From Acanthosepion lycidas (taxonomy: Eukaryota; Mollusca; Cephalopoda; Sepiida; Sepiidae): 64,000 bases of DNA. Shown here piece by piece: positions 32,831-45,362 of this stretch. The notes under the pieces were generated by a model. It was given only the letters and a program-made list of their open reading frames with translations, searched no databases and was not told where the DNA came from. The translations under genes were made by a program, and so were the position numbers. Every line of letters starts with the position of its first letter. Position 1 is the stretch's first letter. The stretch lies in the NCBI GenBank assembly GCA_963932145.1, contig OZ010582.1, forward strand, positions 21,047,163 through 21,111,162, written 5' to 3'.

Positions 32831-34071
32831 ACTAATATATCAGCATTTAACCCCGTATTTATTGCTAACGTAAATAATTGTTGGAGACGAAAGATGGGGT
32901 ACTTTGTCTACAAGTTGGCAGCAGTTCTAGACTTTTCTCAAATAAAGTTAGCAAGTGTATATCAACAATAAGCAACAACAACAAAAACAAAAAAATAAAG
33001 AAAATGGACAGCATCAGATTGAAACACGGACAGCTTTTCCAAAAACTGTGCTGCAAAGGTCAAGGGTCAACAGACTGCTAAATAATAAATGTAAAGAATA
33101 TTCTATATGATGCGAAAGCATTTTCAATTGCCATGTATACTATAGTTCAACAGATATAGTAAATATCAACAACTATTATAGTAAACAACTTCTTGCAGTA
33201 CACATGACTAAATAATATAAAAGTTAACGTCATATATCTGCCTAGTTGCAATTCGGTGGGGGTAGCTACAAAAGTTAAATAAATAAAATAGTTTATCCTG
33301 TTCATAATCCTGTGAATAAAGTAAAATAAATCGTGTGACAACTACAGATTTTTTTTTACTATAAAAATGTTAAGATCACGCAGTTATCACTCTCTTGTTT
33401 TGTGAAACTCAAGTGGGACAAGAAAAAATCTTGTAAATTAATGTATAAGCGAAATTTTCAAGAGTGTGGTCCGTGTGTGGAAAAAGTGTTGTATGTTCAG
33501 ACGAATCAAGTCTCCGGCTATTTCGGATAGTCGAGTTCGCGTGTGGAGGAGACCTCATGAGTCTATGGATCCGAATTGTCAGTAGGGTGTTGGTCAAGCT
33601 AGTCTAGGTGTGTGTTCTGTTGGATTTAGCAAGGACCACAAATGAAACTATAGTTTGTCATGCCAGGGATTGCATAAATGTCTTCCTCAGGTGCATATAG
33701 TCGCTGATAATGTTATGAGAGTTTTGAGTGGGACCCATTACTTTCTACAAATAGACATCTAGTGCAAAAACTTACAGGCTGTTTACATTGGGTTATAAGT
33801 ATTTCATTCTATTACATATGATAGTTCAGAGTTACTCAGTTTTGAATTGATTTTCTCTCTGATTAGTAGCCTAAATTTGCAGCTCGTTTTTTGGCAAAGA
33901 CTATTCAACTATCGTAAGTATCAAAATTCAAAATTTAGTAGCACTAGTCTTTCTCCAAAGTAAACCAATTCAGGTAGAACGCCACAAATTATGCTGGACG
34001 TGCTAAATAAAATCTTAAAAGTTGGGGGATAAGTCAAATTATTCTCGATTCTATATTTTCTTTTTCTGATG

Positions 34072-34096
34072 TTTTTTTTTTTTTTTTTTTTTTTTT
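34072..34096. repeat. Poly-T tract
   Basis: About 25 uninterrupted T. It may be the tail of a minus-strand retroposon, but no body is recognised beside it. Confidence 0.95.
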
Positions 34097-34500
34097 AAAT
34101 GAACATTTTTACAACTGTTATCCTACTCTAAACATTTTTTGTTTTAATGTTAAATATTTTTTTTTTTTTTGTTTTTCGGTTTGTTTGTTTATTTTTTGTT
34201 TTTTCGCTTATTTTCTGGAATGTGGCTGATAGACTTTTTCCGAATGTAAAAGAATTATATAAACGTTTTAGAAGCTAATGTTTCGGAAATAAAAAAGCAA
34301 ATAGAAATTTACTGATTTATTTTGAAAAATAATGGAATTTACAAAATATATGTAGGTGACCATAATACTACAAATATTTACACAGATATTAAAAACAAAA
34401 TAATAAAGAATGGCGAGGTAGGATTCAGAAGAAAGTAAGTAAAGGTTTTATTTTATACAAAGAGAAAATGCTAGCAAAGTGAAGAAATGCGTTAAATACC

Positions 34501-35544
34501 TTCTCTCCGATGCTGAAAATGAAAGCTAGCAAATATTACAAACTCTGTTCTTACTCACAATTCGCAAGCGGTTGTGTTTTTCGCACGGGTCCGAGAAGCA
34601 TCTTCTGTTCATGTCTACCACTTCGTCCCCAGTCCCCCAACCTCCGGCGTCTTCCTCTTTGGGTTGAGGTATCCACTCGGTCAGAACCGAACTTAGGCCG
34701 TACGCTCCCTGAGTACCCGTAGATTATTTCGACCGGTCAACTGGTCAAGTCCTGCTTGCTGCCCACGCTGTGTTAGTTTTAGATCCAGTAAGCGGGGTTT
34801 TGTCCATACGTTCAAGGTCGACTGGGGGTGTGGACACGGCTGTGAGAGTTGGCGGTAGGAAGTTTAGAATGTGGCAAAATAATAAGAAATAATATCTGCA
34901 GAAGCCAGACAACAATGGGGAAATATTGACGTCTTTTATATAGGAAGATAACATCAGAACAGAGGTTACAGGGAGAATAAAAACATTTAACATAAATGAG
35001 AAAAGAAAAAGAAAAAGACACAATGCATCCAGCGAATTCCCAACAGAGAGAGGGTTTGTGTGTGTGTTAAACGCGTATTGAATCGCCTGGGGTAGGTTTA
35101 TGACTAGCAGTCCAGTCTCATACAGACTTCTCAGAACAGGGGGCAGTCTTCCTTCTCTAATTCTCCCGCAAATCTCTCGTGACTCTCCCGTCTTTTTGTA
35201 GCACCGCGACCCGTAATGTTCGCCTGCGGGTGCTCACGCACATGACGACGATGTGCCGACCAATCGCGGTCTCTCCAGTCTCTCTCTCCCGCCTGGCCTC
35301 TTCCGTCTCGCTCCACCGTCTGCTTCCTCTTCAGCATAACTACGCTGGTTTATATAGATAAATCTGTTTGATCATGAATCGACCCTTGGCCCGGCACGCG
35401 ATTATCATGAGTGCCAAAAACTATCCCTTGACATGTAAACTGATTCTCCAATTATTTACCACGAGTTCAAAACAAATACTGTTAAACAAAACCCATACAG
35501 CCATACAAAGTAGACTGCGAGAAATATAAATTATATATTTCTGT
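34501..35544. other. GC-richer region, no gene recognised
   Basis: Two GC-richer blocks (about 34560-34830 and 35130-35345) contrast with their surroundings. The second ends in CTGGTTTATATAGATA, a TATA-like site. They might be promoter or terminal parts of the retroelement whose 3' end follows at 35545. The frames in the blocks (for example 35131-35337) show no recognisable domain. Confidence 0.4.
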
Positions 35545-36215
35545 ACTGATAGCAGACACGGGAGAAAAATTAGAAAAGATCAGTAAAAAGATGAGCCCGA
35601 AATACGATTTATTGGTCGGGGATATTAAAATCAAGCAGATACGGAAGTTTAAATATCTGGGAAGTGTTTTGACAGAGGACAGTAAGGGCGAAACTGAGAT
35701 CCGTAGACATATTGAGATGGCCAAGTACGCATTCCAAAAGCTGGGCAGAGTATTGCAAGACAGGAGGATTTCTTTGGTAACAAAGAAAAGAGTATTGAGC
35801 TGTTACGTGACATCTGTCTTTCTTCATGACAACGAATGTTGGATGATTTCCTCAAAGATGAAGAAGAGACTTGAGGGGAGGAGATGTGGTTCTACAGAAG
35901 GATACTGAGGAAATCATGGACCGAGCGTGTGAGCAACGATGAGGTCTTAGAGACAAGGAGGAGTCTTATACTTAACATCAGGAAGAAGCAGCTGAAGTTT
36001 CTGGGACACCTAATGAGAAAGGAGGGCTTGAAAAATCGAGTCGAATAGAGGAAAATAGAGACAAGGGAAAGCAACATGTAACATACATGGCGGGCTTGAG
36101 CAAGTGGATGACAGAACGTGATCTGGGGGGAGGTGACAGAAGGACGAAATCTATTGAGTGCCACAAGGAATAGGTGGAAGTGGAGAGCCATGATTGCCTA
36201 CGCCACATAAAAAGA
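35545..36215 (+). pseudogene. RTE-like LINE, 5'-truncated 3' end (copy 1)
   Basis: The frame at 35591-35908 reads IKQIRKFKYLGSVLTEDSKG, then HIEMAKYAFQKLGRVLQDRR and FLHDNECWMISSKMKKRLE, which is the post-palm/thumb region of RTE-type reverse transcriptase (FKYLGS and the YGxECW-type motif). After a frameshift it continues WFYRRILRKSWTERVSNDEV, IRKKQLKFLGHLMRKEGL and WKWRAMIAYAT. It ends at an A-rich tail (AAAAAGAAAGAATG). Confidence 0.85.
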
Positions 36216-36344
36216 AAGAATGAAGTATTCGGGAGAGGAAGTTAATCTTGAACCGGTGTGAGTGAAAGAGAAAGAACACAACAACTGTTTTATAAACATT
36301 TAATAAAACAAGAGAATAAAATAACATTTTTAAAAAGTGTGCAG
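36216..36344. other. Short spacer
   Basis: No gene. Includes AATAAAACAAGAGAATAAAA-type A-rich sequence. Confidence 0.4.
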
Positions 36345-36630
36345 GTTTTAGTCCTCTGCAGGCTTATAAGCTTCCTTTTTAACAGTCTGTGGGTGTAACT
36401 TCTAATTTTGCAATGTCCTGTAGTAAAATTTCCCCTTATGTTGTCTGTACCTTCCTACCGAAGCCTCAGTACGTGCAAAACAAAAAGAACCGTTTATTAG
36501 TAGTTCGCACCTTACACAGGTCGACATGACGTCACCACTTGACGTCAAGGACTTGATTTCGGCTAATGAGCTGACTTCTTCTATTTACTGCACCCTCAAA
36601 ATAAGGGGAAAATTCCTGTATTTCCTCGAG
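36345..36630. repeat. Repeat with TATA/CRE-like block, copy 1
   Basis: Shared with 44580-44815, 51350-51605 and 55030-55195: CCTGTAGTAAAATTTCCCCT, CCTCAGTACGTGC, GACATGACGTCA, GGACTTGATTTCGGC. This copy has two TGACGTCA palindromes (36527-36534 and 36540-36547). TGACGTCA is the consensus cAMP-response element. The other copies also have CTTATATAGG just upstream. The other three copies lie just before module B. Unknown element; promoter function is only a possibility. Confidence 0.75.
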
Positions 36631-36714
36631 TGGTTAAAAAAAAATATGACGCACTTCTTAAAATGGGTTGTCTCTGTTGTTATTATGTTGTAGATATTCT
36701 TGATATCCCTAGCA

Positions 36715-37075
36715 TTCTTAAGGATGCTAAGGATATCATGGACCGAGTATGTGAGCAACGATGAGATCTTAGAGAGGTTACAAACAAGGAGGAAGCTTAT
36801 ATTTAACATCAGGAAGAGGCAGATGAAGTTTCTGGGACCCATAAAGAGGAAAGAGGGCCTGGAGAATCTGATACTCACGAGTCGAATAGAGGGAAAGAGA
36901 GACAAGGGAAAGCAGCGCGTAACATACCTGACAAGCTTGAGCAAGTGAATGACAAAACGTGGTCATGGGGAGGAAACAGAGGGAAGGATCTTGTTGAGAA
37001 CTGCAAGGGATAGAGGGAGGTGGAGAGCCATGATCGCCTACGTCCTGAAAGGACATAGCACATAAAAAGAAAGAA
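36715..37075 (+). pseudogene. RTE-like LINE, 5'-truncated 3' end (copy 2)
   Basis: The frame reads RILRISWTEYVSNDEILERL, then TRRKLIFNIRKRQMKFLGPI, and later GRWRAMIAYVLKGHST. This is the same C-terminal region and the same ending (CACATAAAAAGAAAGAAAG) as copy 1 at 35545 but with different substitutions, so it is an independent, more severely 5'-truncated insertion. Confidence 0.85.
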
Positions 37076-38403
37076 AGATATTCTTGGTGATGTTTATCGG
37101 AAACATAGGACATAAAACGAGTTGAACAAGGGTATATACAAATATAATATATATTCATTTATTTGCTTTAGAGTGAGTCCTTTGATATTCGGTGAAACAA
37201 AATGTTCATTTATGAGACAGATGTTGGTAATAGTTTGAAGAAAGTCCGTTTCGGTTCGGTATATCGACAGTTTGGGAAGTCAACACTTGATAGTAGTCGT
37301 AGTCATATTAGAAATAGGTCAGTGTCAATCTACTGTTTTTCTCGGTCCTATGAAGGGCAGAAATATGATTAGAAGTTGATCTCTTAACTTCACGCATCAC
37401 ACGTGGATGGTTTCTCTTGCGAGCGCACCTCTAGTTATCACATTCCCCGTCCTTTCTTATCGTCTAGCTCAGAAATATGAGCTTATATCCTTTTGACCAG
37501 GCTCCGACACTCTGGGACGAACCTTGGTTTCGGCTAACATCAGAAATCTCTTGGAGTTGATTTTTTTTGATTTGCCAAAATTATTTTATTTTTCCGGCGT
37601 TCCTTTTTTTAAAAAAATTTTTTACAACGGAAGTTATGCGCAAAGCCTGTATTATTTTGGTAGATTTATAGTAATAAATAAGTAGGCTCTAACCACACAG
37701 ACTTACGACGTTTTTTTCGGGTGGATTAAGTCTTTTCTTCTTCCTCCTGTTTTTATTTGCCCTCTCGTTAGTAGAGAGAGAAGTATATAGAGAGCAAAAG
37801 AAAGAGATAAGGGTTTTAAAGAAAAGTGTAAATGTCTTATTTTAATTTGGTTTCTTTCTTTTTTTGTTTATATATATTATTTTTATATTTTATTTATATA
37901 TATTATTTTTATATTTTATTTTATACTTATCGGGACTCGCTACACCTTCTTTTTAACGGTAATTCATTTTAATTCTAATAGTTTAAGATGTTTATTTTAA
38001 TATATGTCCTTCACGATGATCAACAGACATCTGACATGGAAACACAGAATATTTCCCAACCACCATGTCCCTTCTCACCGACAAAAACATATTGCCATAA
38101 TATTCAAATTCAATAATAAAAATAGCTAGAGTGTAATGTTTTCGGAGGCATGTCAAAAAATCACACAAAAGAGCATAAATGAATATTTATAAATAAAGCA
38201 GGTTTCAAGAAAATGCCACCAAAAGAAAGTTCAAAACAAGATAAGAAATTTGGATACGAAAACAAAATTATCGAATCTTCCCCAAAATAGACCACGTGAC
38301 ATAAAAAGTGAATTTTCATCCAATCGTTACTGGTTTGAAAATTTAAAAAAGGGAAAAAAGAAAATTGAATTTGACCACATATGAGATTTTAAAACAAATC
38401 AAC
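37076..38403. other. AT-rich spacer, no gene recognised
   Basis: No gene. A 28-bp AT-rich unit (TATATATTATTTTTATATTT) is duplicated at about 37868-37922. Confidence 0.5.
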
Positions 38404-38582
38404 TTTACCTATGTGTATGTGTGTGTGTATGTGTGTGTGAGTGAAAAAATCACTGTGTGTATATCAGTATATCTGTTTGTATGTGAATGTGCTTACCTGT
38501 AATTGTGACTACCATATGTGTGTGCATATTGGTATGTGTGTGCGTATTGGTATGTGTGTGCGTATTGGTATGTGTGTGCGAC
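38404..38582. repeat. GT-rich microsatellite and 18-bp minisatellite
   Basis: (GT)n-type sequence at 38410-38445, followed by TATGTGTGTGCGTATTGG repeated about three to four times (38515-38580). It creates repetitive frames on both strands that are not genes. Confidence 0.9.
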
Positions 38583-38814
38583 TATGATGAAAGTAATGTT
38601 TGTATTTGCGTATATCTCTATATGTGTGTTTACTTATATGCATGTGAGTGGCTGTAAACATGTGTTTCTTCAACAACTGGCGTGTTTTTGTATTTACATT
38701 TTCGTGAATAGCATGCATAAGCAGAAAGTTTCACACTTCAAAGAAGATTTGACGCATTTCTTCAAATGAATTAGTATTTACTAAAAAAAAAAAAAAAAAA
38801 AAAAAAGGAAAAAA
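38583..38814. other. Spacer ending in poly-A
   Basis: Includes a 24-nt A-run (38783-38806). The same sequence without the long run precedes the module B copies at 44820, 51610 and 55200 (TTGACACACTTCTTCAAATG). Confidence 0.5.
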
Positions 38815-40330
38815 ACTTAAGTATTCGCTCAGAAACACGCCGGGTTTTATTTGATTTCTATCGTCATTATTAAAAACAACTTTCTCCAGGAAGAAAATAG
38901 CCGAGATGAATATTTAAATTGGAAATACTATCTTGTAACATTTAATATCCCTAAAAAAAGAACTAAGCTAATGACGCTTCATCGTCACCGGGCAGATTCT
39001 GTATATTCTCTAGTCAGGACAGTTGTACTCACAATGAGGTCCTTGCTTTGAACGTTTATGGACGTCAAAGCTCAGTCTAGACCTCAAGTGCAACATATAT
39101 ATACGATCGATCACTAAGAATATTGGAAAAATTCTTCATTCCTGTAACGCTTCAAAAAGTACATGGCTCCTCCTAATCAGCTCTATATTTAGATCAGGCC
39201 AAAAATAGAGTGTTCCTGCCATATCTGAACTGGTACAGCTCAACTGTCACTTTCCAGCCTTTCTCAAAAGTGTTTCTAACCCTTACTTTGTATAGCAGAC
39301 ATCCGAGATGTGCTTTCCCAACTGCTACAATCTAAACCTCTTCAAGTCTAGGGTTAACCGTCATCTTTCCTACATATTCTCATTCTGCACTTCTTTCAAC
39401 CTCTTACATCCATACAACAACGTCTTCAGTAACCATCTACCTTTAATGGCTCTTGGGCCTTTTAATGGGTGAGCAATTGTAAAACAATAATACTTGGTCG
39501 TACAGTATATTAAAAAGAGATTATAAATCATTTAGCTGTCAGGTAACTCCCGCTATCGCAGGTAGCGTTTATTAAAATTTCATTCACTCGAACGACTGCA
39601 TAGAGATTATAGGAATGCAGAAGGCGATAATATGCCTTTTTTACAGTACGAATTTACTAACTCAAATTTCCTTATTCGACCTTTCCCACAGAGATAATTT
39701 TTTTTTCATATGTGGTATAATTTGTTTGTGTGGGATAAATTATGACATAAATATATTTTTATACAGGATATTGTATGACGTATAATCTGGTGCTGTATAT
39801 TAAATGTTTTCAAGCCTAATTCATTTTTAGAATTAATTTCTTTGACTTATTCTAGAGTATTTCCTTCTATCCTGTGAAGGTTTTAATATGTCATGGGTGT
39901 ACTAATGCCTAAATTGGGCCTTGGAGAGTGGAGAAACCCAACATATTTTTCAAAGCAATGCCATTATAAGTATTAATATTCTAGCGGTAGGAAAGAAAGA
40001 TAATACCAGTAAATATTACTGCATTTTAATTCCAAACTACTGTGTCTGCCGGGGAACACACACACGCAATATCTCTCTCTCTCTCTCCCTCTCTCTCTCT
40101 CTCTTTTCATCACTCTCTCGCTGTGCGTTAAGAGCTAATAATGATCCCTGTGCATCTAACCAGATCCCTACACATTTCGGTTACGTGCCAATGTCTATGT
40201 CTTTGTGGGTGATTTAGTAACAATCCGGTCAACGACTAATCCAGTATGAAAAACTATTTGTAAGATATTTATTCACGTGCAGCATATCTTATTACCTCGA
40301 ACTTCTATTGGAACTAATGATAACTCTAGA
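38815..40330. repeat. Module B segment without its tRNA
   Basis: Paralogous to 51680-52850 over most of its length and to 44875-45110 and 55255-55530 at its left end: GCTCAGAAACACGCCGGGTT, CTAAGCTAATGACGCTTCAT, TGGTCGTACAGTATATTAAA. At 40135-40330 it matches the part right of the tRNA in the other copies (CAGATCCCTACACATTTCGG, CAACGACTAATCCAGTATGA). The tRNA and adjoining part are missing. It includes a CR1-like scrap (about 39185-39240, RPKIEC-like) and a (CT)n tract at 40073-40103. Confidence 0.8.
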
Positions 40331-40394
40331 TCTCAAGTGAAACTCTCTATTCCAGACTACTTAATTCATAAGGCTATTTCTGGTCCCACTCTCC

Positions 40395-41290
40395 TAGATC
40401 GTTTTTCATTAATGGAGGTGTCCCCAATCTCAATCCTGGAAGCAACGTTGTTCCTAATTTTCATCAACGACCTTCCCGATGTCATCAGTTTTCATAATAG
40501 TATCTATGATGATGACAACTGTGTATTCCTGTCTTAATGGTGAGTCTGATCTGTTCGATGAAATTAAATTGGCAGTTGATATAAAAATGACCTACAGAGG
40601 GTTGTTAACAGGGGTAAGAATTGCCTTGTTAAGCGAAACCATTCTCTTTTATTCGTTTGCGAGAAACTATTTTACCTTCCATTAGAACGGCTGATGCTAC
40701 TCGCCCTTAAGGAAAGTGACACGTTGTTCTTTTTCAGATTAAAGTTTTCCAGAAACATGAAATGGAAAAGATTATATTGTATCAGTTTACTGCTAAGAAA
40801 GTTGCTTCAATGTATAATGCTAGACAAATTTCTTCGTTAGAATATATCTTACACATTCATATTGTCTATCATTCACACATGCATTGACTATTGCTGCTAA
40901 ATATGGTCTAGTACTTCTGCTATGTATTTAGAAAATCTTGATAAAATCCAAAGAAGAATCTGCAATGTTATAGGTCTGAACTATAGCATAGATCCCCCTG
41001 TGCCTTTTCTATAAATATTTTCATGGTAATTGTTCTGATGAGCTTTCATTTTTGGTACCTAAACTTAATACTAGATTAGCGTCAATGTCTCATCATTTTA
41101 CATTTGGAATGTCTAAATGTAACCGTAAATTCTATGCTAACAGTTTCTTCTATCGCACTTCTTGCGTGTAGAACTCACTTCTTGCGTGCAGAACTCACTT
41201 CCGACTTACTGATTTCCAGTCAACCTTCCAAAATTTAGAAGTAATGTCAATTGTTATCTTCTGTATTCTTAATTCTTGTTCTTTTATTGT
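40395..41290 (+). pseudogene. Decayed CR1/Jockey-like LINE ORF2 3' half (copy 1)
   Basis: The frame at 40418-40537 reads SPISILEATLFLIFINDLPD, followed by YDDDNCVFLS, the reverse transcriptase block of CR1/Jockey LINEs (GSILGPTLFLIFINDLPD, then YADD, here YDDD). Downstream scattered frames give TCIDYCC, NLDKIQRRICNVIGLN (40938) and the LVPKLNTR.ASMSHHFTFGM region (about 41050-41115). A 20-bp unit (GAACTCACTTCTTGCGTG) is duplicated at 41160-41210. Many stops. The same LINE remnant is duplicated at 47760. Confidence 0.85.
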
Positions 41291-41439
41291 TCGTTCTCTT
41301 TAATAAGATTTTCTTTCACATATTTTTTCACACTCTCAAAAATTAACTTTGAGTGAATGCTTCTTTGAAATTTTTTTTTTTTCATTTTTTAATTTTTTCA
41401 TCGCCAGAAAATGATTTAGCCAGTGCAGTAGACCAATGA

Positions 41440-42244
41440 TATCAGGTTGTATACTCGGCTTATTAATGCTTTATTTTAGATCTTTAAAATGAAGAAATTT
41501 AAGAATATCGTAAAGGTAGATAGTTCGATTCTCTTTGGTTTGCTATTATGTCAATGGTTTCGACCAGTGGTGGGCAACCCTTGGCACATGTGCCAAAAAT
41601 GGCACCCCGTTGACTTGATTCTGGCACGTAAATCTTATTCATCAAATTCCCTTTTTGACTTACTTTTATGCTTTCTCCTTTTTCTTGTATATCATTATCT
41701 CATGTATTTTTATTTTCTGACCCATTACAGATTGTACAGAATGTCAAGATCATCACGGTTTCATTCAGATAAGAGAATAATAGAAAAGTTAAAGAATGCT
41801 GTAATGAAAAATTTCGCATGCTTACGAAAGACAGTAAATAAAAATCTACCGTATATCAGAAATGTTTGTATACATTTTATAAGTAACATTTGTTTCAAAT
41901 AAGATTAATTAATTTAACTTTAAATTTTCTAATTGTCCTCGAATAAAGTTTGAAAAATATGTATTTTAATTTTTGCAAGATTTTTAAATCCGTGAATTAA
42001 CTTTTGTCAAAATGGCTGATTTTATCGATTTTACTGAAAAAAACAATCTACTTTTATCAACTTAATAATTTCTGTTTGAAATACGCCACAGATTATTTTG
42101 CTTACTGAAAATAGTAAAATTTAAATCCTTTAGATTTCAATTAAAGCCAAAATGAAAACTTCAATAAAGCTTTTTCCTTTTTAAAATTTCATTTGAAATC
42201 TTTATATATACCGAATTAGTTGATGTAACTATTTTTTTAGCAAC
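41440..42244. repeat. Segmental duplication, paralogous to 48838-49554
   Basis: A close match to 48838-49554. It contains CAGTGGTGGGCAACCCTTGG (41565), which looks like a hAT-type end, and TCTGGCACGTAA. The 137-codon frame at 41489-41902 has a truncated equivalent in the other copy and no recognisable domain, so it is not called as a gene. This copy has about 110 bp near 41715-41830 that 49115-49140 lacks. Confidence 0.8.
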
Positions 42245-42611
42245 TTTGTTAATAACTCAGTAAAAAAAAAAATCAGTCCTTTCCAAACTTTCCTGACCTC
42301 TGGTAACTCGCGAAAGTGCTGCGGGTCTTTAAAGCTTTTACCCGGAATGGTAAAATTTCATTCACAGTTCTTTTAATGTTTTTGTTTAGTGTGAAATACG
42401 ATGGTTGATCGCGGTCTTCCACAAAAGTATGTTACATCGCTCTTATCGAAATAAAACAACATTGACTAATTAGAAAGAGTTTGTACCGCTAATCGCTTGA
42501 CGAGAAATAAAGACGCTCACTACTGGACGCCTCTGAATTCCAAATAAAAAATCGAATTTTTAAAAATTTTTAACGTTATTATAGAACAAATTCAGATTTA
42601 ATGCATTAATT
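42245..42611 (+). repeat. Module A tRNA 5' flank
   Basis: Shared with 23690-24048 and 49555-49920, ending CGAGAAATAAAGACGCTCAC, TTAACGTTATTATAGAACAA. The hairpin arms are AGACGC (42511-42516) and GACGCCT (42525-42531), with one mismatch. Confidence 0.85.
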
Positions 42612-42683
42612 GCCTCCGTGGCCCAATGGATAAGGCACCGGCCTCCTAAGCCGGGGATTGCGGGTTCGAGTCCCGCCGGAGGT
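42612..42683 (+). tRNA. tRNA-Arg (CCT), module A type
   Basis: 72 nt, identical to the copy at 24049: acceptor GCCTCCG/CGGAGGT, T-stem GCGGG/CCCGC, anticodon CCT, discriminator position T. A T9 run about 8-16 nt downstream is a pol III terminator. Intact. Confidence 0.95.
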
Positions 42684-44030
42684 TAAAGAGATTTTTTTTT
42701 CTTTGGTATTGAGGAATTCTATGATTTTATATTTTATTTTTTATTCAACATATGGATTATACATCTCGAGAATTCAAAAACTTCTTTCTACGTAGTTTTG
42801 CTGGGAATAAATCACTAAATACGCTTCACAAATTAATTTCTAGCAATCTAATGTTGTGTTGTCTTCTTCGTCTTCTTCGTTTAGGAAATGTCATCCCAAA
42901 GAGAGTCAATTTATTTTACACATTTTCGTATTCTCCTAATTACAGATCCTTTCAGATTATCTTTTGATTTTCCGAAATTACAGATAAACCAATGAAGAAT
43001 AAACTGTTGAAGAGAACGGAAGTTATTCATTTTATGTCCCCTGGAACATTCATTCCGCAAACAATATTTGACGGTTTTCATGTGAGTTCAGATAAAAATA
43101 AAAATAAAACAAAATATGAAATTCAAGAAAACAATAATTAATAAATGTATTAAAACGGACATGTTACATGAAGGATAATATAAGAAACGAACCTAAACTT
43201 ATGAATGGGTCAAAGCAACCTTCAGTTTGCGTCTCTGAACTACTTAAATGCCTCGTGTCTATCGGTGCAAGAAATTTACAAATTTTCCGCCGCCTGTGAT
43301 TATCATCAGCGGGTGGGAATCCCCATATACACACACACTAAGAAAAAAAAAACAAATATAAGTCAAAGTGGAAAAAAATTACAAATGTTTTCGCTGATCC
43401 ATATTTAGAGAAATTAACTCAGTCGGATGACCTAGGCAAAAAAAAAAAAAAAATTGAAGATGACAATCGTGGTTTGTAGATCAGGATTTATCATGACTAA
43501 TAACTATTTCCACTTAAGGTAGTGGGCCAAATAAAAATGAAAAGTCTATCCAATTGTAACTTTTATAATATATTTGAATTGTTTCTATTATTATTGCAAA
43601 GAATTTAAATACTGGAATGTTGCGTCTCTATGGAACACAAGGTTATTTCTAGGTAACTTTGCAATTAAATGGGAATAAATCATAGAAAATCATTTAAAAA
43701 TTAAATCCTTTATGAATTTTCGAAATCTAATGTTGGGATTGTTATTTTTTTATCTTTCAACCGCTTCTTCGAGCGATATTTCAGTTTAAGAAAGGTTATT
43801 CCATTTTGAAAGGAATTAATGCATATGAGACATTTCCATATTCTTTCTATCACATATCCTTTCAAATTATCTTAATTACAGTGAAAACAATGATGAGAAA
43901 CAAATAAAAAACAAATATAAATTGAAGTCGCCAAAGAAATACACACACCAGTACATTAGATGGTTTCTCTGTCCCCATTTGTAGATAAGATAGTCACGGA
44001 ATATAGATAGGATTTATTTTGTCTGTGAAG
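42684..44030. repeat. Module A 3' flank
   Basis: Almost the same as 49980-51280: CAACATATGGATTATACATC, TTTAGGAAATGTCATCCCAA, GAACGGAAGTTATTCATTTT, GGGTGGGAATCCCCATATAC. The two frames here (42752-42967 and 43205-43408) have near counterparts at 50046-50240 and 50469-50777 only because of the recent duplication; indels change them. No gene called. Confidence 0.85.
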
Positions 44031-44217
44031 GTTTTAGTGCTCGGTGGACTTATAAGAGTCTTTTTTAACCGTCTGTTATGATAAATGTAGCGGGCCAGTG
44101 TGTGTACGCATTGTGAGATAAATACCTGTGGTCTCCTGAAATGGGGCCCACTACAAATATGGCGGACTCAGAACCAAAAGAAATGTAAAAGGAAATGTGA
44201 AAGAAAACAACAAGAAT

Positions 44218-44278
<61 letters not shown>

Positions 44279-44579
44279 AACAAATATAATTGTATTAACA
44301 AAGTGTTACAAATGACGAAGAAAATAACGTTTGTGTAACAAATTAAGGTGGAGAGTTTGTGCTTCAAAATATGTGTGAGTGAATGTCCATACATACGTGT
44401 GCGCGCACGCTCGCGTGCAATGTTCAAGACGTTTTCCCTAAAGGGAAAAACGCAATCTTCACGAGAGATTACATTGTTTCAGTGTCCGCTGAAAAGTGAA
44501 AAGAAAAAGTGGACGAGACGAGATCTCGCCAAGTATGCATAGTAATCGATAACTCACCCAAGTGGTGCTTTCAAAATTT
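44031..44579. other. Insertion with (TA)n tract, no gene
   Basis: Left edge (44032-44085) matches 51350-51405. The following ~490 bp is absent from the paralogs at 51405 and 55030 and contains the (TA)n tract at 44219-44272. A frame at 44065-44427 is driven by the microsatellite. Confidence 0.5.
44219..44272. repeat. (TA)n microsatellite
   Basis: About 27 uninterrupted TA units. Confidence 0.97.
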
Positions 44580-44815
44580 AGGAGGAGGTAACTCCGACAT
44601 AACTTCTAATTTCGTTATGTTCTGTAGCAGGATTTTCCCCTTATGTAATATGTACCTCCCTGCCCAAGCCTCAGTGCGTAGTTTGTGCTTATATAGGTCA
44701 ACATGACGTCAAAATAAAGAGACTTGATTTGGGCTAATGAGCAAAATTCTTCTGTTTACTACACCCACAAAATAAGGACACAATTCCTGTACTTCCTCGG
44801 GTTGTTTTCACATTT
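44580..44815. repeat. Repeat with TATA/CRE-like block, copy 2
   Basis: ATGTTCTGTAGCAGGATTTT, GTGCTTATATAGGTCAACAT, then TGACGTCA at 44704-44711. Located just left of a module B tRNA segment, as in the copies at 51350 and 55030. Confidence 0.75.
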
Positions 44816-44874
44816 CAAAAAAGAGTTGACACACTTCTTCAAATGAATTAGTATTTACGAAAAAAAAATCTTAG

Positions 44875-45290
44875 GTATTTGCTCAGAAACACGCCGCGTT
44901 TTATTTGATTTCTATCGTCATTATTAAAAACAAGTTTCTCCAACTTTGCGAAGAAGAAAGTAACTTAGGAGACAACATTCAAGTTGGAAATGCTGTCTTG
45001 TACCATTTAATATCCCTAAAAAAGAAAGAACTAAGCTAATGACGCTTTATCGTGACCGAGCAGATTCTGAATATTCTTCATTCATGATTGACGGTTGGAC
45101 TCACAATGAGGGGTTTATGGCGACAAAAGGTCAGTCCAGACCTCAAGTGGAATCATCCGTAAACAAGCTGAGAAAAATTATTTGTTCTCTGTACCGATTT
45201 AGAAAGAACAAGTCTACTGATCAGCATACCGAGCTGACAAACGAAAATGAAAAAATTACAAGTTTTCGAAAGAAAACGTTAAAATTCTAT
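44875..45290. repeat. Module B 3' flank
   Basis: Matches 55255-55698 nearly base for base (AACTAAGCTAATGACGCTTT, GATCAGCATACCGAGCTGAC, GAAAACGTTAAAATT) and 38815/51680 at its left. The frame at 45039-45455 runs through the tRNA gene and is not a protein gene. Confidence 0.85.
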
Positions 45291-45362
45291 ACCTTCGACG
45301 GGACTCGAACCCGCAATCCCCGGCTTAGGAGGCCGGTGCCTTATCCATTGGGCCACGAAGGC
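45291..45362 (-). tRNA. tRNA-Arg (CCT), module B type
   Basis: Identical over 72 nt to the copies at 15333 and 55699: acceptor GCCTTCG/CGAAGGT, anticodon CCT, discriminator A. All arms intact. Lies divergently from the plus-strand tRNA at 42612. Confidence 0.95.

Larger units (their letters stand above)
32441..34500. other. AT-rich spacer, no gene recognised
   Basis: No coding or RNA gene recognised over about 2 kb. It contains a threefold ~32-bp repeat (32740-32830) and long T-runs (34072-34096, and around 34157). Confidence 0.5.
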